64,000 bases of DNA, from assembly GCF_026262505.1 (NCBI RefSeq), contig NC_067207.1, forward strand, positions 9,144,082 to 9,208,081, in the 5' to 3' direction. Positions within the stretch are counted from its first letter, which is position 1, and the number at the start of each line of letters is the position of its first letter. Below are positions 20,201-28,500 of the stretch, piece by piece. Both the position numbers and the translations under genes were made by a program. The stretch comes from Trichomonas vaginalis G3 (Eukaryota; Parabasalia; Trichomonadida; Trichomonadidae). The notes below the pieces were generated by a model. It was not told the DNA's origin, made no database searches, and worked only from the letters and a program-made list of their open reading frames with translations.

Positions 20201-22068
20201 ATGGATATTGTTGATAGAACCCCTGAAATTGCAATTCTAGACAAAGCCCAGTGAATTATATTTTCATTTGTCAATTTCTCGAGAATACTGCACATCATGG
20301 TCAAAGCGAAGTCAGATATTTTATTGTCATCACTGTTGTACATGAATAATTTCAAGTGATTGAAAAACAGAAAAGTTCTCATTTCACTCGGGAGCAAAGT
20401 CACTAATTCGAACAGTTTGTTGATGAAATCCGGCTTCCCTTTGTTTGCCAATTCGATAGCTTTCAGGTTTATGTCAAGAATAATTATCATGTTTTGGAGC
20501 ATTGATTTGTAATAAATCGCCATCTTATCGGAGACCTTCCTGTTGTTGGACAAAAAATCAGATATCATGCCAATAAGACGATGCATCTGCTGGAAGTGGT
20601 CTTTGTCCGGTAGCAAAGATTTCGGAATAATTTGGGAGCCAATTAAGTGGATTAGGTTCTTTTGGAGGGTGTACGTGAGTTCCTTGAAGCAATTACCTAC
20701 TTTTAGTTTGGATAATTGGTGAGGAACTATTGAAAATGAAAACAATGAAGGATCAATCGATCCCGCGAAGTAATAACGCTTCAAAGAGAGGCGCGGACCA
20801 ACTATTGTCCATATGGAGCGCGTATTCATGTCGGTCATGATCGAATAAAACTGTTCGTTCGTTGAATGATTATCATCTAAGACATGTTCACCGGTAATCA
20901 ACGAAAATACACGAAGAAGTGATGCAAACTGCTGAACTCTGAATAACATACCGATAAAACAGCCGTTCATCGCCATCGGAATTTGATGATAATCTGCCAT
21001 TGCAGGAAATAGCTCTCTTAAGTCTTTACTGAGTGGCGCATTACCTGAATGAAGTTGTACAGACCTTATCTGCTTGTTTGTGGCTGAATCGTATATGTTT
21101 ACAACGAAATTTTGTTCTACAAAGCAATGTGTGATTCCATCTGACAAAACAGCGAAGTAGTTCTTTTCTGTGTTCTCAACATTACCCTTTATTTCGGTTT
21201 CTGTGGCCAAAATATGGTCGACACTGTAAGAAAAAACTTGTTTTCCATAAAAAATCTGTAATATATTATCTCTTACAAGTAAAGATGCATCGTTGCCGAA
21301 CTTGGCGTTGAGCTGCCTGATGATTGGCGATGTAACTGTTCCGTGGTTGAATAACGGGAAAATTTGTAAAATTCCGTCTGAAACTAGAACGAAAAGAAAG
21401 CATCCGTTCGATGCCATGCCATGTGTTGCTGTAAATTTCGTGGAAATCGAGATCGCAAGACCTGTAGAATTTTTAGGGAAAAATTCTTTCGAAGGAGGTG
21501 GAAATGCCGATGGAGGACTGACGAGTTTGAAGAAATTAGTAACTATTTCGATAGGTGATAGGTCAATTTTCTTGTTATTTAAAGAATCTATTGCAACATC
21601 AATTGAATCAAAGATTTGAGCAAGGGTCGGTAATACAAGCTTATTGCCATGCCTTGGAGGTGTAAAAGACCAGGGCATAAACATCTTATTCGAATACATT
21701 TGAAAAGATGAAATAATTGAAGTTGAAATTTCTTGATTATTGACATAGTAGCTGTAATTTGATCTTAAAATTTGTAAGAAATCCGGTTCCCCATCTTTCG
21801 AATCATTCTTGGATGAGATATTATCTTGTTCTGTTATGATTGTTTCAAGTAATTGTGGGATATTATTAAGCTGTTCACAGCAGCCTAATAAAAGATAGGA
21901 AAGGTCAGCTGGAGAGATGTTTGTTTTCACACTTTTTGTGATATAATCTGAAACTTTTATAAAAGGAGTGCCCGCAGACCGCTGCCAAAAGTATGGTTGC
22001 GAAAATGTGGCACTATTAATGCTATTAGTTTCTTTAGATTTCACTCCAGCTGACGAAGAATTTCCCAT
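14218..22068 (-). CDS. Giant HECT-domain E3 ubiquitin ligase
   Basis: The protein has 2616 residues. The last 330 or so (from about 2285) are a HECT catalytic domain, which takes ubiquitin from an E2 onto its own Cys before passing it to a substrate. The start of the domain has LAVDAGGPGRELLTEA. The catalytic Cys is Cys2584 (codon 14317-14319) inside LPTASTCFNKLHLPKYS, the canonical motif. The long N-terminal part is helical and probably armadillo-like. Residues about 1410-1510 are beta-rich and could be a SPRY-like fold. A Cys/His cluster at about 1735-1775 (CxxHH, then several Cys including CTSNCIVC) may bind zinc. The N-terminus MGNSSS fits N-myristoylation. It is one of the longest intronless frames here. 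The size class resembles HERC/HECTD ligases; no orthologue is assigned. Confidence 0.92.
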   Translation of the reverse strand: MGNSSSAGVKSKETNSINSATFSQPYFWQRSAGTPFIKVSDYITKSVKTNISPADLSYLLLGCCEQLNNIPQLLETIITEQDNISSKNDSKDGEPDFLQILRSNYSYYVNNQEISTSIISSFQMYSNKMFMPWSFTPPRHGNKLVLPTLAQIFDSIDVAIDSLNNKKIDLSPIEIVTNFFKLVSPPSAFPPPSKEFFPKNSTGLAISISTKFTATHGMASNGCFLFVLVSDGILQIFPLFNHGTVTSPIIRQLNAKFGNDASLLVRDNILQIFYGKQVFSYSVDHILATETEIKGNVENTEKNYFAVLSDGITHCFVEQNFVVNIYDSATNKQIRSVQLHSGNAPLSKDLRELFPAMADYHQIPMAMNGCFIGMLFRVQQFASLLRVFSLITGEHVLDDNHSTNEQFYSIMTDMNTRSIWTIVGPRLSLKRYYFAGSIDPSLFSFSIVPHQLSKLKVGNCFKELTYTLQKNLIHLIGSQIIPKSLLPDKDHFQQMHRLIGMISDFLSNNRKVSDKMAIYYKSMLQNMIIILDINLKAIELANKGKPDFINKLFELVTLLPSEMRTFLFFNHLKLFMYNSDDNKISDFALTMMCSILEKLTNENIIHWALSRIAISGVLSTISINKYTTMKNLIPQSIKEPPTKQIFTSLLILHQRSIISVALDTLKNDPFLPITVSAKYLDDQNPLHILGEYLNFVVSRFDSAISEVSSGDELTNSVIFIVFKELVDGLSPLTIYHTVAQVATSLVHVLLTKIGEFITRIDFNTSDEGKMSELIKAFLFLFAQFASTLVKGGVLSVFEERFVWLVRANIDIIDKYNLQRITEEDFEPLRYEKMNDFILGNFDVMSVIYKKFKPLQNKNLKENIKKLDRLSMAALSIHTECVKDLISLNETNTLTDTLKKCVEQMFRIRNTVRELIQNGRDDDVTIIIHRLRMLIRMKSDFNGFDNPSILLGDFVLCNTPPARIMQILSQQRSRIQTTLVGFNLIDSTYTMKIHPQYNTIISYALSRIERFDGLSSIIKMTPLTDMQKKQIESFFSRILSLIKEDVNTDKWILVAYRFFRDIDMFDDVKRFFLEGILEAFTKNPTRFSLFALCFSLIPSITELPASLANIDNIQPIRYILLSEALRFIDCPLELFERYDKMFWTIKSDFARLTCRTMFHMLSSSEIPDEIVQKTVANMIRYVGENTLLNQHIPFCNEMTWILRRMITTRHRACEMIKNTIHALTPSSDKYDICGALTVIGSYTEKLRPYCNVKYHLNRNSVFECIAIQQIVEDKNVFYYCFHRPFIIMSQSTKIKMTPDTMIYAVPMIILDPKEFDFDFIISFFDYAFNSASKVTQSVYMQVLALFCNEPDFVQRLNGSQMKKLVECPLPFSDISNTMSEIEKFGKMQTLPTIYGFSQMKYKDNEYTSYVSPQISEDAPPFTVTITTPPGQLKFYVGVISSCVDKHHTRYSLVSIPDGQTYPIESYSQIILEPSQTSLTLTFNMPSALFKIGNSSYKFPDGRAFKIIVAMHKSIPFDVNVPQAANVFERDSTPPQIQRGCIDFDEERPLFNIPSGCVNENLSHDIMKMKQLSLTVGRLPPDEKMMSNFILPPQFISIHIGFTSEASEPLINEQIRGLYKQLTYQWSTIVLMRILLLKQELITSERLMMKLVSLLIVMLESFIPSEFELQKFPFSLANPIWDRNAHTNLLYMGLEQESLKALKIFVQRSQFKSALCKGLQAMARSERMHLVARPCRSHHYFASPRKGNEPCSWRENPQNYQCTSNCIVCPNDFHGYVHNSIRFRTYQSNQTFPTPAIIPLSNPPHVISFNGNNRREFSVFDINPMNNTWIYDTPFEMLLLLKNFVFLAQSDEERSAAKRILLECYIIQSPFIYNYLPQFADLMQIQIPVTPFDDNEQYKQLLCIVAWMLQTRKDEEFVSQRFHILYLHDQHVLTSPENKRISMYFPEFFTKKFEPCKDDKIMIPEAIIDPGAIHGNFPGYILMLRQFARQYKSLEGFPFWEILPMWFRISGSFKGQGDFIEPSLEITSPTTCHVSNPSGVELEIKFTKTGRLSHEMYIFRSPNAEFDNPVVICEHEIKNPINTKEKDLFFSIIGNHHDNWNNLKPSIISLSKKPLSKQTALSNIVPISSIKSRFMDDMQQFAVEWNSNDTEELISILPRISLREPTFAAVENIAKSCSLCSKFSPTVVVLHALLIHHFNYIRCNYYKSIPQNLWNSMTSFLSAEDAADAMISMIYMCPEAAYPTLTIDRHTAHRLVTNGNGDPMYSIISQLSRILRNIPPQRLCCKKKPWKVNFVGELAVDAGGPGRELLTEAAASIFEPTTLLAIPVPNMRNHTGQYKDVYIPFDKTMCRSADFFTIGILLGIIIRTGLQQDIPFAPLVWKFIANERIGIDDIIAVDSGLADHFNHMRSVSEDSDFAIHYAFQWKVEDWDGTKVMLPGHDKSQIIQEEDVEQYIKESVDFRLNSIMPHLRDIRSGFRQNTGFKHNSLMTGALLSRMAQGNGDISVLHLKQITTVSDFEDGIMNEYVQRFFRSVERLNKEQRKLLLKFITTLTRLPNSTLIPDFKLKIDMKDCPKPDEMLPTASTCFNKLHLPKYSTDEICYQKLLIAIQYCQTMEEK

Positions 22069-22915
22069 TACAATTTAAAATTTTTATAAACCTTTCAATA
22101 TTTTAAGGTTATTTTAATTTAAGTTTTTGATCCCGCAAGATGAAAAACATAGCAATTATTTACACGTTTCACTTTTGTGAATTATCCTTTCACTCTTTTT
22201 ATAGCGATTTTTGGTGAAGTATAAAGAGTTCTGAGGAAATCGGTTATAAAACCATGCCATCCATTAGTAGTGTATCTTAATTTTTGTATCCCTGCTTTAG
22301 TATTCTATTATTTTAATGATCGTAATCGAATATGTAAACCATATAAACGGAGTAAATAAGATAAATGGATAGCATACTCGATGACTATGTAAAACTCTTG
22401 AGAGATAATGAATGAAATGCACTTATTATATGCTCTATCTTTGAAATTTTGCGAGCTGTTGTATCTTCGAGTTACCTAATGACAGATATATCTTTTCACC
22501 AGCAATAGTTTTATGTATTTGAGATAGAGTAGTAGCAAGCTGTCATTATCGTAAGTTTAACCACAGATGATTGTAGTGTAGTGTGATCATAATGAGAATA
22601 ACTTCTAAATGAAATGTCTTATAACTATTATGTGAGGATGATTGATCAATAAGTGCATATGACAAGAGAAAAAAATTTCAAAAAGAATCGCTCATAAAAG
22701 TAATGCTTATGACCATACAAACAAGATGTAATTGAATATAAATTCCGAATTAAGGTCTATGTGCAACAGTAATTGAGCAGAAAATGCATTTTTGTGCATG
22801 AATTTTAATTTTGAAAGAATAAAGCTTTGAGGGATAGAATAATTAATAATTAAAAACAAAGTTTCAATTGTTAATAAACATAAATAAACATTTATTAGTG
22901 ACAAATCTAAGAATT
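22069..22915. other. Intergenic, AT-rich
   Basis: About 850 bases without a supportable gene. Frames on either strand are short and have no domain. No RNA gene was recognised. Confidence 0.6.
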
Positions 22916-24052
22916 TCAATCATCTAAATTTGTAAAACTCCTATTCTTGGGCATTTTTTCTACCACTGGAATATGCTTTCCGCAGTTAGGTGTATATATC
23001 TTCGGGAATGTAACGCATTGGCGTTTAAGAGGCGAAGGGGCTTCTTTTGTCTCTGGTTTTAGAGAGATTGTAATTTGCTTCTTGATTTGGACTCCTTGGA
23101 ATCCGATATCTGGGGTAGATTTAACGAGAACTCTTGCGCGAGAAAGAGATTTTGAGTATTTGCAACTTTCAAATACAGTTGAAGCTGCGGCTGTTCCAGA
23201 ATCGACGCGATCGGACGGATTGTACTTCAGCATTGTCATAACAAGTGCAACCAAATCTGTATATGGGCAAACTTCGAGTCGATTTATTAAAGATATGGGC
23301 GTAACGTTTTGGAAGTCTTCTGCTTTGTAGCGGCTATCGGCAGCCATTGTCTCGAATAGTTCTGCTGTTGGTGCACCCAAAGCGTTATGAATCATTTCCA
23401 ACTGGGAAGTAGTATCTCCGCCAGGGAAAAGAGGGTGCTTTAATATCATTTCAGCAATGACGCAGCCTACAGACCATACATCGATTGCGCAATTGTATGT
23501 CGGACACTTCAAGAGAAGCTCTGGAGCACGATACCAGCGAGTTGTAATGTATTCTCCTGGAATGTAGTTACATGGCTCTTCTACGAGAGAACCAAAATCG
23601 CCAATTCTGAGCTCTCTTGATCGTAAGTTAATTAAAATGTTTTCGGGCTTAATGTCTCTATGAACAAAGCCGGCAGAATGCAAGTAAGAAAGGCCATTCA
23701 GAAGCTGGTAGCTGTAGTACAAAACATCATCGGGGAAGAAGTGCGGAGTATTTAGCAAATTGAGGAGGTTAAACTCCATTAAGTCTGTAACGAGAGATAA
23801 CCTTCCAAGTTTAGGCTCAAAGATAACATCGTACAATTGAAGAATATTTTGGTGTTCGCCGAGCTCTCGCATGTACCTGATCTCATCATTAGCGTCAACT
23901 TCTTCTACTGATTCATAGTGCTTTTTCATGACTTTCATCGCGAAAATCTCACCAGTGCTATTCTTCTTGACCTTAAAAACATTGCTGAACGTACCGTCGC
24001 CTACTTTTGCCATGATCGTGTACTCCTCGAGACAATCGATACGCGTCTGCAT
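22916..24052 (-). CDS. MOK: CMGC protein kinase, MOK (RCK family) type
   Basis: The protein has 378 residues, with a kinase domain at about 11-300. The ATP-binding loop is VGDGTFSNVF, the ATP-anchoring Lys is Lys40 in FAMKVMKK, the catalytic loop is VHRDIKPEN (Asp133) and the metal-binding motif is GDFGS (Asp152). YITTRWYRAPELLL is typical of the RCK group (MAK, ICK, MOK). FSNVF, ESVEEV and IGDFGS fit MOK best. RCK kinases control cilium and flagellum length. Where MOK has TEY in the activation loop, this protein has GEY (166-168), so the usual phosphorylated Thr is absent while the Tyr is kept. The C-terminal 75 residues are basic and unlike other kinases. No clear initiator is seen. Confidence 0.88.
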   Translation of the reverse strand: MQTRIDCLEEYTIMAKVGDGTFSNVFKVKKNSTGEIFAMKVMKKHYESVEEVDANDEIRYMRELGEHQNILQLYDVIFEPKLGRLSLVTDLMEFNLLNLLNTPHFFPDDVLYYSYQLLNGLSYLHSAGFVHRDIKPENILINLRSRELRIGDFGSLVEEPCNYIPGEYITTRWYRAPELLLKCPTYNCAIDVWSVGCVIAEMILKHPLFPGGDTTSQLEMIHNALGAPTAELFETMAADSRYKAEDFQNVTPISLINRLEVCPYTDLVALVMTMLKYNPSDRVDSGTAAASTVFESCKYSKSLSRARVLVKSTPDIGFQGVQIKKQITISLKPETKEAPSPLKRQCVTFPKIYTPNCGKHIPVVEKMPKNRSFTNLDD

Positions 24053-24455
24053 TGAGAAGTAACGATAAATTTTATAAAAAGTGTCAATATATATTGATTA
24101 TTTATTTTCAAATTTAATTGATAAATATATTAAGTATAACAGTCCTGAATATAAATTTAATTAATTTTGTTCCAAATTCATAGAATTCTTACATGGAATT
24201 TCTGGCGGTAAAAATTGCATATTTTTGCATGGCTAATAATAATGAATCAATAGTTATTTTACAATTTTTCTTACAAAAGTGATTCATCAAAAGATGAAAA
24301 AAAGATTCAAAAAATTTACGAGCATCGGGAGTATCGAACGAAAACCATTTCATTGACGTAAAATTGCCACTTTTATGTTTTCACTCAATTTTTTTGCTTG
24401 CGCTTGAATCTGTACTTTCGCTTGTACATTTTGATCTTTGTTTAATAACTCACAA
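24053..24455. other. Intergenic flank of Polinton copy 1
   Basis: AT-rich host sequence between the kinase gene and the element. No gene is seen. Together with 46776-47191 this was one intergenic region before the element inserted. Confidence 0.6.
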
Positions 24456-24461
24456 AATGAA
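24456..24461. repeat. Target-site duplication, left (AATGAA)
   Basis: AATGAA directly precedes the A25 start of the left terminus and matches 46770-46775 exactly. Six bases is the usual Polinton value. Because the right base of the repeat is A, the exact boundary with the A tract is set by symmetry with the right end. Confidence 0.75.
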
Positions 24462-24642
24462 AAAAAAAAAAAAAAAAAAAAAAAAAGGTAGTGGGGCTTC
24501 CAGGCACTTCGTGCCTTCTAGCCCTGATGATGTTTAATATTAATGAAGTTTTTTATTCGGAAAATTGTTAGTCTTCTGGGTCGAAAACATTATATATAAT
24601 GTGTCGCTTTTCACAAATTATATATGTTTTCATGTTTTGTCA
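24462..24642 (+). repeat. Left terminal inverted repeat of Polinton copy 1
   Basis: It starts with A25, then GGTAGTGGGGCTTCC and a hairpin (24493-24525), and ends near TTTTCATGTTTTGTCA. It matches the reverse complement of 46559-46769 over its length apart from a length difference of some 40-50 bases in the middle. Confidence 0.85.
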
Positions 24643-24855
24643 AGACTTCTTCGTAAATGTTTTGTCAAGACTTCTTCGTAAATGTTTTGTCAAGACTTCT
24701 TCGTAAATGTTTTGTCAAGACTTCTTCGTAAATGTTTTGTCAAGACTTCTTCGTAAATGTTTTGTCAAGACTTCTTCGTAAATGTTTTGTCAAGACTTCT
24801 TCGTAAATGTTTTGTCAAACATGAACGTAAATGTTTTGTCAAGACTTCTTCGTAA
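24632..24855 (+). repeat. 25-bp tandem repeat, about nine units
   Basis: The unit starts ATGTTTTGTC and ends CTTCTTCGTAA. Seven identical units run from 24632 to 24806, followed by one 24-base variant (24807-24830) and one normal unit (24831-24855). The reverse complement of part of the unit recurs beyond 25141, so the array is one arm of a larger inverted structure. Confidence 0.9.
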
Positions 24856-24861
24856 AATCAG

Positions 24862-25027
24862 ACAAAAATAATGTTTAGGGTAGAAGGTTAGATCTAACCT
24901 CTTTTCTACCCTCATTTCTACCCTCTTGAATTTTCATGAATTTTACACCAAAAATAATGTTTAGGTGAAGAGGTGAGATTTCACCTGTTTTTTCACCTAA
25001 TTTTTCACCCTCTTGAATTTTCATGAA
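24862..25027 (+). repeat. Subterminal inverted repeat, left arm
   Basis: Alternating GGGTAGAAGG/CTACCCTC and AGGTGAAGAGGTGA/TTTCACCT blocks, ending CTTGAATTTTCATGAA. The right arm at 25258-25430 is its reverse complement at roughly 90 percent identity by eye. Each arm also contains smaller palindromes. Confidence 0.8.
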
Positions 25028-25257
25028 ATTTACACCAAAAATAATGTTTAGGGTAGAAGGGTAGATTTCACCTGTTTTTTCACCTAATTTTTCACCCTCT
25101 TGAATTTTCATGAAATTTACACCAAAAATATACTACTAGGGTCATTTACGAAGAAATCTCAACAAAGTCTTTACGATGAAATCTTGACAAAACATAGACA
25201 AGAAAGTTCATGAGAAATTAGATGAAGAAGTCTTAACAAAGTCTTTACGAAGAAATT

Positions 25258-25430
25258 CATGAAAATTCAAGAGGTGAGAAATGAGGTGAAAAAAGAGGTG
25301 AAATCTCACCTCTTCACCTAAAATATATTTTTGGTGTAAAATTCATGAAAATTCAAGAGGGTAGAAATGAGGGTAGAAAAGAGGTTAGATCTACCCTTCT
25401 ACCCTAAAATATATTTTTGGGTCATTTACA
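25258..25430 (-). repeat. Subterminal inverted repeat, right arm
   Basis: Reverse complement of 24862-25027. Beyond it, TTTACGAAGAAGTC units (25437-25490) mirror the 25-bp array of the left side. Confidence 0.8.
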
Positions 25431-25507
25431 CTCATTTACGAAGAAGTCACAATAAAGTCTTTACGAAGAAGTCACAATAAACATCTGTCAAAAACCGCTT
25501 TTTAACT

Positions 25508-25513
25508 TCACTT
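25508..25513 (+). promoter_or_regulatory. Host-type initiator TCACTT before the large Polinton gene
   Basis: TCACTT lies 3 bases before the ATG at 25517. Most other genes of this element lack the host motif. Confidence 0.5.
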
Positions 25514-25516
25514 AAA

Positions 25517-28500
25517 ATGCCACGTAAGCTACGTAAGAATATACGTAAGAGGAAGAGAGCATTGAAACATCCAATAGTAAAACTGACACCACAACAACAG
25601 TTGCAACAACAAATAATGAATGACCCCACTATGTTGCAACAAATGTCAAGCAATCCTATGCTTTTAAACCGAGTTTTTGGTGCACAGAGTGGAGGTTTAA
25701 GAGCGGCACTTTTAGCGAAAATGGCAGGCTATGGTGGAGCTGCAGACGGAACAGCCTATAACCCTCAAAGTCAAATGAATTTGAGTTCACTCAAAAATCA
25801 AATATCAGATGTCAAAAAGTCAAACATAGACATACAGAAACAAATAAGTGAAAACGAAAAGAAACTAGAATATGACAGACACACAAAGAAACTAAATGAG
25901 TTAAACGTAGAGAAAAAGAAGAAAGAAGAACAACTGAAAGAACTAAGTACAGAGGAATATGCGAAAAAAGTGTCAGAAAAAGCAGCAGAAGTAGCAAAAA
26001 TGGAACAAGATGTTATAAATTTGAAAAACCATACTACTCAATATAAAGTACTGAAAGATGAAGAAATAAAACAAAAAGCCATGAAGACATATATGGATAG
26101 CGATGAGTATAAAAAAGAAGTTGAAGCAAATGTAAAGGCAGAAAAACTTTTACAGTTGCAAAACCAAACCGTACAGTATGAAAACTTAGCACAAGAAAGT
26201 AAAAATAACGACGCAGCCATGCAAAAGGCAATGAAAAGCGCAGAATATATAAAAGCTAATAATGACTGGTTAGATGCCCAAGCCACGCCAAAGCATGCCC
26301 AACTTATAGGGTCAATAAGGACAAAAATACAAGCGGATGAAGACAGTTCAAATGAAGCTTTAATGAATGCTGACTTTAAGAACGCCTTCGAAGCTCTTCA
26401 TAGTAAGGTGAAACTAGTGAACGACTTCTCATCTGGAAAGAAACTGAAGTCTGAAGGTTTCGACAAAGAGTTAAGAGAAGTAGCACAAAATATGACGAAA
26501 ATAACAGATACAGCAACGAGACAGGCAGTTCAAAGTGCCTATGACGCCGTTAGAGCAACTGTTGTGGAAAGTCAAGAAAAAGAGTTACAACAGACCAAAA
26601 CAGACCTAGTAAATGCTTTCTTAAAAACGAAAAGTCAGGTAGGACATTATGCTGCAGATGGAACATATGTGCCAGCTGGTGGAACTTATATACCACCAAA
26701 CCCTCCAAGAGAAGCACCTGCACCAGGACTACCAAAAACATTTACATCGTCACATGGACACAGACATAGGCATGCACCAAAACCAACACAACAACCAACA
26801 CAACAACCAACACAACAACCAACAGTTCAAAACACTGCACCACAACCAACAGTTCAAAATCCAGCACCACAACCAACAGTTCAAAATCCAGCACCACAAC
26901 CACAAACAGAGCAAGGACATAAAAGAAGTAGAGAACAAGGAAACCAAGAATTCTTAAAAATGCTTAAGGAAAATTATGGTTACCCAGATACTCTTGACTT
27001 TAGTGACAGATATAAAGAAGCTATTAGAAAGTTCAAGGAAGGAAATACTGACCCGAACCTATTTAGCTTTATGGTTCAGCACCAAATGGGATATAATTTC
27101 AAACCTGGAAAATACAAGCTCGCTAAGGGATATGATTTAATAGCATATCATCCAAATGACATGACTGAATTTACTCCGAGATATTTGGTGTCAGAGATAA
27201 ATGATAATTCAACTATCTTCATGAAACGCGTAAAAAATAGAGACGGAACGAAAGAAGAAAGGGTTATGAATGCGGATGGCTTAAATAGGGAACTTGTTAA
27301 AAACGGTCTCGGAATATATGAAATGCCAGCAGATGAGGTACAAGAAACTCCACAGGAAGAAGTTCAGATACAACCAGACATGGAAGAAATAGTTCAGCAA
27401 CAACAGCTAGAAGAGCCTGAAGGAAACGAACAAATCCCTCCTTTGGAAACTAACTTCACAGAACTAGATGAAGATTTGGAACAGCCGAAAAATCTTGACC
27501 CTCAACAAGTGTATGCGGAGAATATGGAATCTTTCCAAGAGTCTAAGAAAAATTCGGCTGACATAGTAGAAGAATATCGAAAAATGTTCGCCGACATACA
27601 AAAGACTCCAACACCAGATGAAAATATTCAGCATAGAATGGAAGTACTGAAAGAAAGTGTACGCAAATACAACAATCCTTTTTACTTACGAGCATATAAC
27701 GTTCAATCTTTGGATGAACTCGGTGAAAATAAAAGGTTAAATTTCAACAAAACATATAGAAATGAAACATTGTTTAAAGTTCATTCAGAACCTAGCCAAT
27801 ATGGAAACAAACCTACTTTTGTTTCTGCAGACTATGGAACTACAATGAGATGGGGTCATAAAGCTAACCCAGATAGGTGGTTCATAAACTTACAACCACA
27901 ATTCCAAGAAGTTGTAGACGCAATGGAAGTGAATGGTGAACCAGATATAGCTGGTATTTTCAGCGCGGCTTTAATGCCATTGAAAGATATGAAAGATGCA
28001 GATATTTTGGACCAGTATGAAATGAACATGGCTGATGGAAATATAACACCTGACGTTCTAGAACATTTATCTCAAAGAACTACACAGAACCATAAAGATG
28101 GTATATTTGGTGAAGAGTTTAGAAAGAAAGTTAGGGAGGGAGAAGGAAGAGAACCTATTGTACATGACCTTGCAAACGAAAGTTTACAAAATGTCATAAA
28201 AACTTACTTTGCAGACAATGAACCGAGAAGGGATGAATATTTAAGAAAACTCAAATGGACAGTACCAAATGAAATGTTAGTATTGAAAAACATGTTCCTT
28301 GACAAAATAAAACCAACTACAGAAATAAATGACGCAAGACTGAAACATTGGGTAAAAGCTTTCCCATTCACAAAAGATATTATTGGTAACATGGAAAGAA
28401 AACCAGAATGGCTACAAAAACATATATTTGGAAACGAGCTTATTCCATATGGACAGGCACTGTTTGAAGAGCTTGAACCGGAAACTCAGGAAAGAGTCAT

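Noticed and set aside
22707-22919. Extra gene next to MOK
   Set aside because: Very AT-rich frame without initiator or domain.
24460-24486. Poly(A) tail of a LINE or processed copy
   Set aside because: The A tract is matched by a T tract at the other end and lies inside the target duplication, so it belongs to an inverted terminus.
24632-24855. CRISPR array from the regular 25-bp repeats
   Set aside because: The repeats abut with no unique spacers, and the genome is eukaryotic.
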